Source: Actinomycetota bacterium
GTDB taxonomy: Bacteria > Actinomycetota > Actinomycetes > Nanopelagicales > Nanopelagicaceae
Direction of reading: 5' to 3'
NCBI GenBank assembly: GCA_947372165.1
Contig: CANBSP010000001.1
Coordinates: 1-64,000, forward strand
DNA length: 64,000 nucleotides
Positions 8,306-15,991 of this stretch are shown here, piece after piece (positions within the stretch are counted from its first letter, which is position 1; each line of letters starts with the position of its first letter). The notes under the pieces were generated by a model that was not told where the DNA came from, ran no database searches, and worked only from the letters and a program-made list of their open reading frames with translations. Made by a program: the position numbers and the translations under genes.

Positions 8306-9184
8306 ATGAGCGATACATCGATCGAAGTTGATGAAGGCGCTCTCTCAACCCCAGAAACGGCGGAAAACACTGGTTTTTCCGTACATTTAACGAATTTTGA
8401 TGGACCCTTCGACCTTCTCCTTCAGTTGATTTCCCGTCACAAGATGGATGTCACGGATGTCGCACTCAGCGTCGTGACCGATGATTTCATCGCCTACATT
8501 CGCACCCTAGAAGGCTCCGAGGATGGATGGGATCTCGATCAGACCACCGAGTTCCTGGTGGTCGCAGCGACCCTCCTAGACCTTAAAGCAGCCCGATTAT
8601 TGCCATCTGGCGAAGTTGAAGATGAGGGCGATCTAGCTCTCCTTGAAGCCCGAGATCTCCTCTTTGCACGTCTTCTCCAATATCGCGCCTTTAAAGAGAT
8701 TGCTGCGATCTTCCATCAGCGGATCGATATCAATACCAAGAGCTTCCCTCGCACTGTCGCGCTCGAGCCTCACTTTGCCCAATTACTTCCAGAAGTTCTG
8801 ATTGGGGTCGGGGCAGAACGCTTCGCCGCCATCGCCCAACGGGTGCTCGCGCCAAAGGTCGAGCAGGTACTCTCCATCGAGCATATCCACCGCCCATTGG
8901 TCAGCGTGACCGAAGAAGTCGCCAAGATGGTCGACATCCTCCGGTCGGCGGGGCGGTCAAGCTTCCGGACCCTGATCTCGGATGCCGCAGATACCTTGGT
9001 CGTTGTTGCACGCTTCCTCGGTCTCCTCGAGCTCTATCGCGAGGGTGTTGTCCGATTTGAGCAAGTGATCGCCCTCGGCGAGCTCCAAGTCACCTGGGTT
9101 GGCACGGCAACAGGGGAGATTCAGGTCAGCGATGAGTTCGATTTGCCTCCAGTAGTAAATGAATCTGAGACGAAAGAGGAATAA
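8306..9184 (+). CDS. scpA: segregation and condensation protein A (kleisin)
   Basis: Kleisin subunit that bridges SMC heads in bacterial condensin. It has 292 residues from 8306. The conserved N-terminal helix region FDGPFDLLLQLISRHKMDV follows a 25-residue leader. The middle holds the LVVAATLLDLKAARLLP segment, and the C-terminal winged-helix region covers the last 80 residues. The stop is directly followed by scpB. An in-frame ATG at 8258 gives 308 residues but lacks a ribosome site. Confidence 0.94.
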   Translation: MSDTSIEVDEGALSTPETAENTGFSVHLTNFDGPFDLLLQLISRHKMDVTDVALSVVTDDFIAYIRTLEGSEDGWDLDQTTEFLVVAATLLDLKAARLLPSGEVEDEGDLALLEARDLLFARLLQYRAFKEIAAIFHQRIDINTKSFPRTVALEPHFAQLLPEVLIGVGAERFAAIAQRVLAPKVEQVLSIEHIHRPLVSVTEEVAKMVDILRSAGRSSFRTLISDAADTLVVVARFLGLLELYREGVVRFEQVIALGELQVTWVGTATGEIQVSDEFDLPPVVNESETKEE

Positions 9185-9742
9185 ATGTCTAATCAAGAAG
9201 TCAAGAGATCCATTGAAGCAATCTTGATGGTGGTAGATGAACCCCTCTCTGAGGTAGTTCTCGCACAGATCATTGAAGTGCCAACGGAAGAGATCTCACT
9301 TCTCCTTGAGGAGATGGCCGCTTCGTACGAGAGCGAAACGCGTGGGTTCCAGCTCCGCCATGTTGCAGGGGGATGGCGCTTCTATAGCCACCCAGATTTG
9401 GCGCCATTGGTCGAAAAATTTGTCTTAGATGGCCAGCAGAGCCGCCTCACCCAGGCCGCCCTAGAGACCTTGGCCGTCATCGCATATCGCCAGCCGATCT
9501 CCCGCGCTCGTGTTTCAGCGATCCGTGGGGTCAACGTTGAGGCAGTCATGAAGACCCTTGTGACCCGTGGCTTAGTTGAAGAGTCGGGAACCGAGCACGA
9601 AACTGGTGCAACTCTCTATCGGACCACTTCATACTTCTTCGAAAAGCTTGGACTCAATAGCGAGGCAGACCTTCCGGCGCTAGCTCCATTCCTGCCAGAT
9701 GTCGATGGCCTTGACGAGGTATTAGCAACACTCACCGATTAA
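9185..9742 (+). CDS. scpB: segregation and condensation protein B
   Basis: Condensin accessory subunit, 185 residues, two winged-helix domains. Recognisable segments are KRSIEAILMVVDEPLS at the start, GFQLRHVAGGWRFYSHPDL, and TQAALETLAVIAYRQPISRARV, the best conserved part of ScpB. The ATG directly follows the scpA stop, with a GAAAGAGGA ribosome site inside scpA. The scpA-scpB pairing leaves little doubt. Confidence 0.95.
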   Translation: MSNQEVKRSIEAILMVVDEPLSEVVLAQIIEVPTEEISLLLEEMAASYESETRGFQLRHVAGGWRFYSHPDLAPLVEKFVLDGQQSRLTQAALETLAVIAYRQPISRARVSAIRGVNVEAVMKTLVTRGLVEESGTEHETGATLYRTTSYFFEKLGLNSEADLPALAPFLPDVDGLDEVLATLTD

Positions 9743-9897
9743 TCCCCGGTACTCCATTCCGAGTGCCTTATGAGCCTTGGCCTGGATTAGCCCTCAGAAT
9801 GCGGGGGAGGGTATGATCTAACTCCACTTAAAGATCCCAAAGGGTCCCTTAACGACCCATCTATAACCAATGAATCGTGGAGATTCCGGAGCCCAAA
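9743..9897 (+). promoter_or_regulatory. intergenic region with probable rluB promoter
   Basis: A 155-bp gap after scpB. A TATGAT hexamer at 9812-9817 is a good -10 candidate for rluB, which has a GGAG ribosome site six bases before its ATG at 9898. No convincing -35 element or terminator was found. Confidence 0.4.
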
Positions 9898-10632
9898 ATG
9901 CCTTTAGTACGCCTACACAAGATTCTTGCCGACGCTGGAGTTGCCAGCCGCAGAGCATCAGAAGAACTCATCCTCGATGGCCGCGTAAGCGTCGATGGAG
10001 TTCAAATCACCGAACTTGGCTACAAAGTTGATCCAGAAATTGTTCAAGTTGAGGTTGATGGTGAAGCAATACGATTGAATAAGTCTAAAACTTACCTTGC
10101 TTTCTATAAACCAGCTGGAATTTTGTCAACCATGTCAGATCCAGAAGGTCGAGCTAATCTCTCTGACTTCTTCCAAGGTCGCAACGACAGACTCTTTCAC
10201 GTAGGACGTCTGGATAAGGAGTCAGAAGGCCTGATACTTCTCACAAACGATGGGGATATCACCCATCGAGCGACCCATCCTTCTTATGGATTGGTGAAGC
10301 GATATCTCGTCGAATTAGAGGGGACACTCACTAAGGGCGATATCGAGGTTCTCCTCAAGGGCGTTGAACTCGAAGATGGCATGGCACGAGCTCTCGATGT
10401 CAAAACTGTGAGAGAGATCAGCCAGAAGCATTCATGGGCAGAGGTCTCGATCCATGAAGGTAGGTACCACATCGTCCGCAGAATGTTCATGGCACTCGAG
10501 CTGCCGGTGGTCCGATTGATCCGTACCGACTTTGGTCCAATCTCAATTGGCGATCTGAAAGAGGGTCGATGGAGAAACTTAAATGAGGGAGAGTTAGTTA
10601 AACTCTTTAGTGATTTGAAACTAAAGCGATAA
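9898..10632 (+). CDS. rluB: 23S rRNA pseudouridine synthase (RluB/RsuA family)
   Basis: Pseudouridine synthase acting on 23S rRNA, 244 residues. An N-terminal S4 domain (VRLHKILADAGVASRRASEELI) is followed by the RsuA/RluB catalytic domain with the conserved GRLDKESEGLILLTNDG. The aspartate of RLD is the catalytic nucleophile. The ATG at 9898 has GGAG six bases upstream; a GTG at 9877 would add seven residues without a ribosome site. It follows scpB as in mycobacteria (Rv1711, from memory). Confidence 0.93.
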   Translation: MPLVRLHKILADAGVASRRASEELILDGRVSVDGVQITELGYKVDPEIVQVEVDGEAIRLNKSKTYLAFYKPAGILSTMSDPEGRANLSDFFQGRNDRLFHVGRLDKESEGLILLTNDGDITHRATHPSYGLVKRYLVELEGTLTKGDIEVLLKGVELEDGMARALDVKTVREISQKHSWAEVSIHEGRYHIVRRMFMALELPVVRLIRTDFGPISIGDLKEGRWRNLNEGELVKLFSDLKLKR

Positions 10633-10664
10633 ATCGAATTCTATTAAACCGTTCTATCGCTTTA
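10622..10664 (+). terminator. hairpin overlapping the rluB stop
   Basis: TAAAGCGATA (10622-10631) and its perfect complement TATCGCTTTA (10655-10664) can pair around a 23-base loop. There is no T-run after it, so it may be an mRNA 3' end or processing structure rather than a standard terminator. Confidence 0.4.
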
Positions 10665-10862
10665 TAGATAATCAAGAGGTTTTGAATATGAATTTATCGA
10701 TATTTTGATGCTCATTTTGAACCATGAATATAGTTTTGTCGACATCAACGGATTCTAAAACGAGAGGTAGTAAAATATCGACATTATCGATCGGCACACT
10801 GCTGACAAATAGATTTATAGCGAACACGATTAAATGCTAAACGGAATTTTCCCATGAAGGGG
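10665..10862. other. AT-rich intergenic stretch before aroH
   Basis: About 200 bp with roughly one-third G+C (61 of 180 bases counted over 10681-10860), against about half in the surroundings. It has no open frame of note. TATCGA recurs three times. It may carry upstream activation sequences for the chorismate mutase operon or be the remains of a lost gene. Confidence 0.5.
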
Positions 10863-10874
10863 TATGGTTCAGGG
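10863..10874 (+). promoter_or_regulatory. leaderless-type -10 box of aroH
   Basis: TATGGT at 10863-10868, six bases, then ATG at 10875. It selects this ATG over the in-frame ATG at 10854. Confidence 0.6.
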
Positions 10875-11237
10875 ATGAAGGTGAGAGCTTTTAGAGGGGC
10901 CACCCAACTAACCGTCGATGATGCCGTCGAGATGGAGTCTGCAGTCTGCGAGCTTCTCGAAGAGATCTTTTCAGCAAACCAGATTTCCCATGATGACCTG
11001 ATTTCCATTCTCTTTACCGTCACCCCTGATCTACATTCTGAATTCCCGGCAAAGACCGCCCGATCGCTCAACTTGGGCGATGTCCCGCTTATATGTGCTC
11101 TCGAGATTGATGTTCCAGGAGCCCTCCCGAGGGTCATTCGAGTAATGGTCCACGCCTATAGCGATCGTGAAAAGAGCGAAATCCGTCATATCTATCGACG
11201 CGGTGCTGAAGTTCTCCGCCGCGATATCGCCCAGTGA
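10875..11237 (+). CDS. aroH: chorismate mutase, AroH type
   Basis: Converts chorismate to prephenate for phenylalanine and tyrosine. The 120-residue trimeric AroH fold is like that of Bacillus subtilis and unlike the helical AroQ type. Recognisable are VRAFRGATQLTVDDA at the N-terminus, the FTVTPDLHSEFPAKTAR segment and RVMVHAYSDREKSEIRHIY near the end, which carry the active-site Arg and Tyr of the family. The next enzyme of the tyrosine branch, tyrA, starts just downstream, followed by cmk-der. Confidence 0.93.
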   Translation: MKVRAFRGATQLTVDDAVEMESAVCELLEEIFSANQISHDDLISILFTVTPDLHSEFPAKTARSLNLGDVPLICALEIDVPGALPRVIRVMVHAYSDREKSEIRHIYRRGAEVLRRDIAQ

Positions 11238-11266
11238 TGCACTCAGCGAAAAACACAGAAGAACAC

Positions 11267-12328
11267 ATGAGTATGAATATCCGCATTGTTGGTGCTGGCT
11301 TGATGGGAACCTCACTTGGATTAGCCCTTCGAAATCAAGGCCACGCACTGGAGATGGTTGATCGCGACCACGCTCATCAAGAGTTGGCCATGGATCTGGT
11401 TGGCGGAATTTCAATCGAAGAGCCTGATCTCGTGGTCATTGCAACTCCTGTTGAACTTGTCCTTCCGGTACTTATTGAGCAATATCAACGCAACCCTGAT
11501 GCAAGGTTTATAGATATATCTGGTTTAAAGTCCAACCTTCTGCTTGAGGTTGGAAGAATTCCGGGCTTAAATTCTCGTTTCTTGGGCACACATCCCATGG
11601 CGGGTCGTGAGATTGCCGGCCCCCAAGGGGCCCGGGCTGACTTATTTGAAGGACGCGCCTGGATTATTACGCCGAGTTCTCAGACCGAGCCATCTTTTCT
11701 CGCCGCTATTCGAACCTTGGTTGAGGGAGCAGGCGCTACTGCCTTTGAACTTGATCCAGAGATCCATGATGAGCGGATTGCGCTCATCTCGCATCTGCCT
11801 CAGGTCGTCTCCTCTCTCTTAGGGGCAGAGTTGGCCGATCATGCTCCAGAGGAGTTGAATTTGGCCGGGGCTGGGCTGCGGGACACAACACGATTAGCGG
11901 CGAGTTCACCCGACCTCTGGTCAGAGCTCTTGGTGATGAACTCTCATGAGGTCCTTCCGCTGCTGGAATCCATAAAAGGATCTATCGACAAATTGATAGA
12001 GCGACTCGATGAGGGCGATCGAGAGGGCGTGCGCCAGATTATTGCTCGCGGAAATGAAGGCCGAGCCCTCATCCCCGGCAAACATGGTGGCACTGGTCGC
12101 AGTTATGACCTCCTACCAATCGTTATCGACGATAAGCCCGGCCAGTTGGCAAAGATCTTTGCAGAATGTGAAGCAATATCAGTCAACATTGAAGATCTGA
12201 CGATCGAACATAGCCCAGGTCAGGAGACTGGTCTCATCACACTCGCACTTTCACCAAGTGATGCGCAGCGACTTCACCTCCACATGGTTGCCCAAGGTTG
12301 GCTGGCCCATAAACCGCGTTCGTCATAG
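11267..12328 (+). CDS. tyrA: prephenate dehydrogenase
   Basis: Oxidises prephenate to 4-hydroxyphenylpyruvate in tyrosine synthesis. It has 353 residues from 11267. The NAD(P) Rossmann motif IRIVGAGLMGTSLGLAL is at the start. The catalytic GTHPMAGRE follows, then a helical dimerisation domain. The C-terminal 75 residues (DLLPIVIDDKPGQLAKIFAE) form an ACT domain, suggesting feedback control by tyrosine. Candidate starts are GTG 11234, ATG 11237, ATG 11267 and ATG 11273. The Rossmann strand should lie near the N-terminus, so 11267 or 11273 is preferred. No strong ribosome site is visible. Confidence 0.92.
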   Translation: MSMNIRIVGAGLMGTSLGLALRNQGHALEMVDRDHAHQELAMDLVGGISIEEPDLVVIATPVELVLPVLIEQYQRNPDARFIDISGLKSNLLLEVGRIPGLNSRFLGTHPMAGREIAGPQGARADLFEGRAWIITPSSQTEPSFLAAIRTLVEGAGATAFELDPEIHDERIALISHLPQVVSSLLGAELADHAPEELNLAGAGLRDTTRLAASSPDLWSELLVMNSHEVLPLLESIKGSIDKLIERLDEGDREGVRQIIARGNEGRALIPGKHGGTGRSYDLLPIVIDDKPGQLAKIFAECEAISVNIEDLTIEHSPGQETGLITLALSPSDAQRLHLHMVAQGWLAHKPRSS

Positions 12329-12332
12329 CCAG

Positions 12333-12344
12333 TAAGGTTCTCAT
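12333..12344 (+). promoter_or_regulatory. leaderless-type -10 box of cmk-der
   Basis: TAAGGT at 12333-12338, six bases, then the ATG at 12345. It lies in the 16-bp gap after tyrA, so cmk-der can be expressed apart from the aromatic genes. Confidence 0.58.
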
Positions 12345-14312
12345 ATGTCGACTACCGTGATCGCGATAGATGGTCCGAGTGGTTCCGGAAAATCATCCAC
12401 AGCAAAGGCCATTGCCCTACGAGCAAACTGGGATTATCTCGATACAGGTGCGCTCTATCGAGCCGTTACGTGGCTTGCACTGGACCGGGGGATTACCAAT
12501 CCTCGCGAACTCGTACGCGCTTGCGATGAAGCTGGCATCACCTTTGATGGTGATCCGCGCGAACCAAAGATCTTTGTCGGCGAGAGCGATATCTCTGAAG
12601 CTATTCGATCTCTTCGGATCACCGACCAGGTAAGTATTTACGCGCAGATGGCAGAAGTTCGAGAGTTCCTCCTGCACATGCAACGCGAGATGATTCACGC
12701 AGCTGAGAATGGAATTGTCGTTGAAGGTCGAGATATCGGCACAGTTGTAGCGCCTGAAGCTCACATGAAAATCTTCCTCTACGCAGATCTTCTGCAACGA
12801 ACTGCGCGACGCGAGAATGAATTGAACGAAGGCGACACTGCCACGATCGAAAAATCTTTGAGTAGTCGTGATGAGATCGATACTCAGCGCAAGATTTCTC
12901 CGCTGAGGATGGCCGCTGATGCACTTGAGATTGATTCTACGAATCTCGATCTCGAGGAAGTTGTTGAAGTTATCTGGGGTTGGCTCAAAGAGCGCAACCT
13001 CTTAGGGCTACCAAAAGTTGCAGTGATCGGGCGTCCAAATGTTGGAAAGTCAACGTTGGTCAATCGAATCATTGGACGCCGCGAAGCGATTGTTGAAGAT
13101 ACACCTGGTGTAACACGCGATCGTGTGAAATATGAGGCGGAGTGGAATGGCCGCCGCTTCTTGCTGATTGACACTGGTGGTTGGGAAGTTAAGCCGGAAG
13201 GAATCTCAGAGAAGATCACCGCGGGATCAGAGATTGCAATCGCTGAAGCCGATGTTGTTCTCTTTGTTGTCGATGCTCAAGTTGGAGCATTGGATGAAGA
13301 TGAAGCTCTTCTCCAACTGCTTCGTCGTTCTGGTAAGCCAGTCATTTTGGTTGCCAATAAAGTTGATGGAACAGCGGAAGAGTCAGAAGCTCATGCACTC
13401 TGGAACCTTGGGCTAGGGGAGCCGCACTTCGTATCCGCTCTCCATGGTCGCGGTGCTGGTGATCTCATGGATCGATTGATCGCGACCCTTCCTGAAGTAG
13501 GTAGCGAGCCTATGGATGATGGATATCGCCGCATTGCATTGGTGGGAAGACCTAATGTCGGGAAATCAAGTTTGCTCAACGCACTAGCAGGTGAAGCACG
13601 AGTTTTGGTTGATGATGTGGCAGGAACAACTCGAGATCCCGTTGATGAATTAATTGTCTTCGGTGGTTCAACGTGGAGATTCATTGATACTGCAGGTATT
13701 AGAAGGCGCAGTCATCAGGATTCTGGCACTGATTATTATGCATCTCTTCGTACGGCAAATGCGCTGGCAAGAGCAGAGGTAGCGGTTGTTGTCTTAGATG
13801 CATCCGAACCACTGACCGAGCAAGATATCCGAATTGTCACGATGGCTGAAGAGGCAGGTCGCGCTCTCGTTCTTGTCATGAACAAATGGGATCTTGTTGA
13901 CGAGGATCGACAGACTCAACTTGCGAAAGAGATGGAACGTCAGCTCGAACGCTATCCATGGGCGCAGCGAGTGAATATTTCTGCGAAGACGGGTTGGCAT
14001 CGTGATCGCCTTGCTCCTGCTCTACGTACATCGTTAACGAGCTGGGAGAAGCGAGTACCCACATCCAAGCTCAATGCATTCTTGGGCGCACTCATCTCGG
14101 CGACCCCACCACCAGTTCGTGGTGGAAAACAACCGAAGATTCGTTTTGCAACACAAGCGGCGATCATGCCGCCAAAATTCGTCATCTTCGCAAGTGATTG
14201 GGTCGAAGCCTCGTACCGCCGATTTATCGAACGCCGCTTACGCGAAGAGTTCGGTTTTGATGGCAGTCCGGTAGAGGTTTCGCTCAAGATCAAAGAGCGC
14301 GACAAAGATTAA
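12345..14312 (+). CDS. cmk-der: bifunctional cytidylate kinase / ribosome-assembly GTPase Der
   Basis: One 655-residue reading frame joins two enzymes that are separate neighbouring genes in most bacteria. Residues 1 to about 220 are (d)CMP kinase: P-loop GPSGSGKSS at about 10-18, DTGALYRA, and [11 protein letters not shown]. Residues 222-655 are the double GTPase Der (EngA), needed for 50S assembly. Its P-loops GRPNVGKS lie at about 229 and 401, with two switch motifs (TPGVTRDR and VAGTTRDP). The guanine-specificity motifs are NKVD (338-341) and NKWD (513-516), and a C-terminal KH-like domain follows. The junction ([17 protein letters not shown]) shows no stop or frameshift. Such fusions are known in bifidobacteria. 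Confidence 0.95.
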   Translation: MSTTVIAIDGPSGSGKSSTAKAIALRANWDYLDTGALYRAVTWLALDRGITNPRELVRACDEAGITFDGDPREPKIFVGESDISEAIRSLRITDQVSIYAQMAEVREFLLHMQREMIHAAENGIVVEGRDIGTVVAPEAHMKIFLYADLLQRTARRENELNEGDTATIEKSLSSRDEIDTQRKISPLRMAADALEIDSTNLDLEEVVEVIWGWLKERNLLGLPKVAVIGRPNVGKSTLVNRIIGRREAIVEDTPGVTRDRVKYEAEWNGRRFLLIDTGGWEVKPEGISEKITAGSEIAIAEADVVLFVVDAQVGALDEDEALLQLLRRSGKPVILVANKVDGTAEESEAHALWNLGLGEPHFVSALHGRGAGDLMDRLIATLPEVGSEPMDDGYRRIALVGRPNVGKSSLLNALAGEARVLVDDVAGTTRDPVDELIVFGGSTWRFIDTAGIRRRSHQDSGTDYYASLRTANALARAEVAVVVLDASEPLTEQDIRIVTMAEEAGRALVLVMNKWDLVDEDRQTQLAKEMERQLERYPWAQRVNISAKTGWHRDRLAPALRTSLTSWEKRVPTSKLNAFLGALISATPPPVRGGKQPKIRFATQAAIMPPKFVIFASDWVEASYRRFIERRLREEFGFDGSPVEVSLKIKERDKD

Positions 14313-14336
14313 GAAAAGGGAACAGGAAGCAAAGAT

Positions 14337-14951
14337 ATGTCAGGTGAGGAATCGAAGGGGAAGACTCCTGGTGGAGTCATTCGAGTCGTCCCGGCTCCCA
14401 CAAGTCGCGCGATTCTGACTATTCCCAATGGCCTCACACTTCTTCGGGCGCTAGGCATCCCGCTCTTTCTTTGGCTCTTCCTAGCTCGCCATAATCCCGG
14501 GTGGAGTTTCGCAGTTCTCGCCTTCGGAGCATTCACCGATTATGCGGATGGAAAGGTGGCTCGCGCTCTAAAGCAAGAATCTGCACTTGGAGCCGCCATG
14601 GATCCAACCATCGATCGGGCATATATCGCGGCCACAGTCATCGCCTTGGCGATACGCAATTTCATTCCGTGGTGGGTGGTCGGCGTGCTCTTGGTTCGAG
14701 ATCTCTGGATGGCGCTTGCTCTACTCTATAAAAAGCAAACTTCTGGGGGAGTCTTCGAAGTTTCGTTTCTCGGCAAGGCTGCAACATTTAACCTTCTCTA
14801 TGCATTCCCTCTGCTCCTGCTTCAATCAAGCGATGGTCCAGGCGGAGCGGCACATATTCTCGGATGGAGTTTTGCCATTTGGGGGATAGGGTTATACATA
14901 GTCACCGCCGTTGATTACACGCGCGAAGCGCTTACAACTGGAAGGAAGTAG
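14337..14951 (+). CDS. CDP-alcohol phosphatidyltransferase family protein
   Basis: Membrane enzyme of phospholipid synthesis transferring a phosphatidyl group from CDP-diacylglycerol to an alcohol, 204 residues. The complete family motif is present as DYADGKVAR then G and DPTID (pattern D-x2-DG-x2-AR-x8-G-x3-D-x3-D) at about residues 64-90. The four aspartates bind the metals and act in catalysis. Several hydrophobic segments follow, including FIPWWVVGVLLV and a final LGWSFAIWGIGLYIVTAV. Position before gcvH matches pgsA2 of mycobacteria. Whether the product is phosphatidylglycerophosphate or cardiolipin cannot be told. AGGAAG precedes the ATG. Confidence 0.88.
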   Translation: MSGEESKGKTPGGVIRVVPAPTSRAILTIPNGLTLLRALGIPLFLWLFLARHNPGWSFAVLAFGAFTDYADGKVARALKQESALGAAMDPTIDRAYIAATVIALAIRNFIPWWVVGVLLVRDLWMALALLYKKQTSGGVFEVSFLGKAATFNLLYAFPLLLLQSSDGPGGAAHILGWSFAIWGIGLYIVTAVDYTREALTTGRK

Positions 14952-14956
14952 AAGAG

Positions 14957-15334
14957 ATGGCTAACGCTCCAGAGAATCTTCAATACACAAAAGAGCACGA
15001 ATGGATCGAGAGTCGTGCCGAGGGAATTGTTCGAATGGGGATCACTGATTTCGCGCAAGGGGCCCTTGGAGATATCGTCTACATTCAACTTCCAAAGGTT
15101 GGCGAGGAATTAACAGCCGGCGCAGTCTGCGGTGAAGTTGAATCAACAAAATCAGTCAGTGAGATTTATGCACCTATCAGCGGAAAAGTTGTGGCGATCA
15201 ACTCTGCACTTGATAGCGCACCAGAAACTCTCAACTCAGATCCGTATGGCAATGGCTGGATTGCTGAAGTCGCAATTTCCGGTGGCTCCTCAGAGCTCTT
15301 AACGGCTGCCCAGTACCTAGAAATCACCGCTTGA
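14957..15334 (+). CDS. gcvH: glycine cleavage system H protein
   Basis: Lipoyl carrier of the glycine cleavage complex, 125 residues. The lipoylated lysine is in VESTKSVSEIYAP, and the N-terminal LQYTKEHEWIE is typical. It shuttles the aminomethyl group from GcvP (17883-20741 here) to GcvT, which is not in this window. A GAAGAG ribosome site precedes the ATG, 5 bp after the phosphatidyltransferase gene. The separation of gcvH and gcvP by a regulator cluster is the usual actinobacterial layout. Confidence 0.96.
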   Translation: MANAPENLQYTKEHEWIESRAEGIVRMGITDFAQGALGDIVYIQLPKVGEELTAGAVCGEVESTKSVSEIYAPISGKVVAINSALDSAPETLNSDPYGNGWIAEVAISGGSSELLTAAQYLEITA

Positions 15335-15424
15335 CCTAAACCAGCGAGGCTAATAGTGTCAGCCTCCAGTAGACCTCAAACCTTCCCCTGAGGACTTCTG
15401 AAAGTTCTTCTTGGTATTAGTCAC

Positions 15425-15469
15425 ACTTTGATCAATGTTGATCAAAGTCGATTAAAGTCGATCAAAGTT
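15425..15469. promoter_or_regulatory. operator-like palindrome plus phased half-sites upstream of garA-ftsR
   Basis: ACTTTGATCAA (15425-15435), a two-base spacer and the perfect complement TTGATCAAAGT (15438-15448) form a 24-bp palindrome. Two further copies of the half-site, GATTAAAGT (15450-15458) and GATCAAAGT (15460-15468), follow in one direction at 10-bp steps. Viewed otherwise, there are four 10-bp direct repeats from 15430. The site lies 50-90 bp before the GTG of the FHA gene. FtsR, a MerR-type regulator encoded by the second gene of the operon, is an obvious candidate binder, but this is inference. Confidence 0.65.
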
Positions 15470-15517
15470 TTTCAACCGGACGATTGAAGTCCGACTTAGT
15501 GATTTCGGGAGGTCGAT

Positions 15518-15991
15518 GTGAGTTCTGCTCCAAAGACTCCGGGGGATGGCGGCGAGGGTCAGCAAGTTGACCTGACTTCAACCATCCACCTCTCCTCGCT
15601 GAGATCGGTACGCAATCAGCGAAATATCGAAGAGATCTTCTCTGCCCTGTCAGGTGAAGAGCGGGAGATCATCGCGGCGCTGCCTCGAACTTCTGCAATG
15701 TTGCTGGTCCTAGCTGGGCCAAATAAGGGCGCCCGCTTCTTGATTAACGATGAGTCGACCTCAATCGGTCGTGACGCCTCTTCGGCTATCTGCCTCGATG
15801 ATGTCACGGTCTCTCGCAAGCACGCCGAGATAGTTCGCGATGGCGATAATTATCAGATCCTCGACCTGGGGAGTCTGAACGGCACCTATTTAAATTCTCA
15901 ACCAACGTCGCGTGAGCGCCTTGTGGTTGGCGATGAAATTCATATTGGTAAATATCGATTGACTTATTTTTCCGGGAAGGGAAATTCATGA
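15518..15991 (+). CDS. garA: FHA-domain signalling protein (GarA/OdhI-like)
   Basis: A 157-residue protein with a forkhead-associated domain over about residues 65-150. It carries the phosphothreonine-binding residues in TSIGRDASSAI, VSRKHAEI and LGSLNGTYLN. In mycobacteria and corynebacteria this protein (GarA, OdhI) inhibits 2-oxoglutarate dehydrogenase until phosphorylated on an N-terminal Thr. Here LTSTIHLSS at about residues 19-27 may be the equivalent site, but the canonical ETTS sequence is not present. The GTG start has a good ribosome site (GGGAGG, five bases before). The stop overlaps the ftsR ATG. Confidence 0.88.
   Translation: MSSAPKTPGDGGEGQQVDLTSTIHLSSLRSVRNQRNIEEIFSALSGEEREIIAALPRTSAMLLVLAGPNKGARFLINDESTSIGRDASSAICLDDVTVSRKHAEIVRDGDNYQILDLGSLNGTYLNSQPTSRERLVVGDEIHIGKYRLTYFSGKGNS

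Noticed and set aside
10784-11137. Minus-strand frame across the AT-rich gap and aroH
   Set aside because: It is antisense to AroH conserved segments and its translation shows no known domain.
15430-15448. FNR/CRP binding site
   Set aside because: The FNR pattern is TTGAT-N4-ATCAA. Here the half-sites TTGAT and ATCAA either overlap within TTGATCAA or are eight bases apart, so the spacing does not fit.
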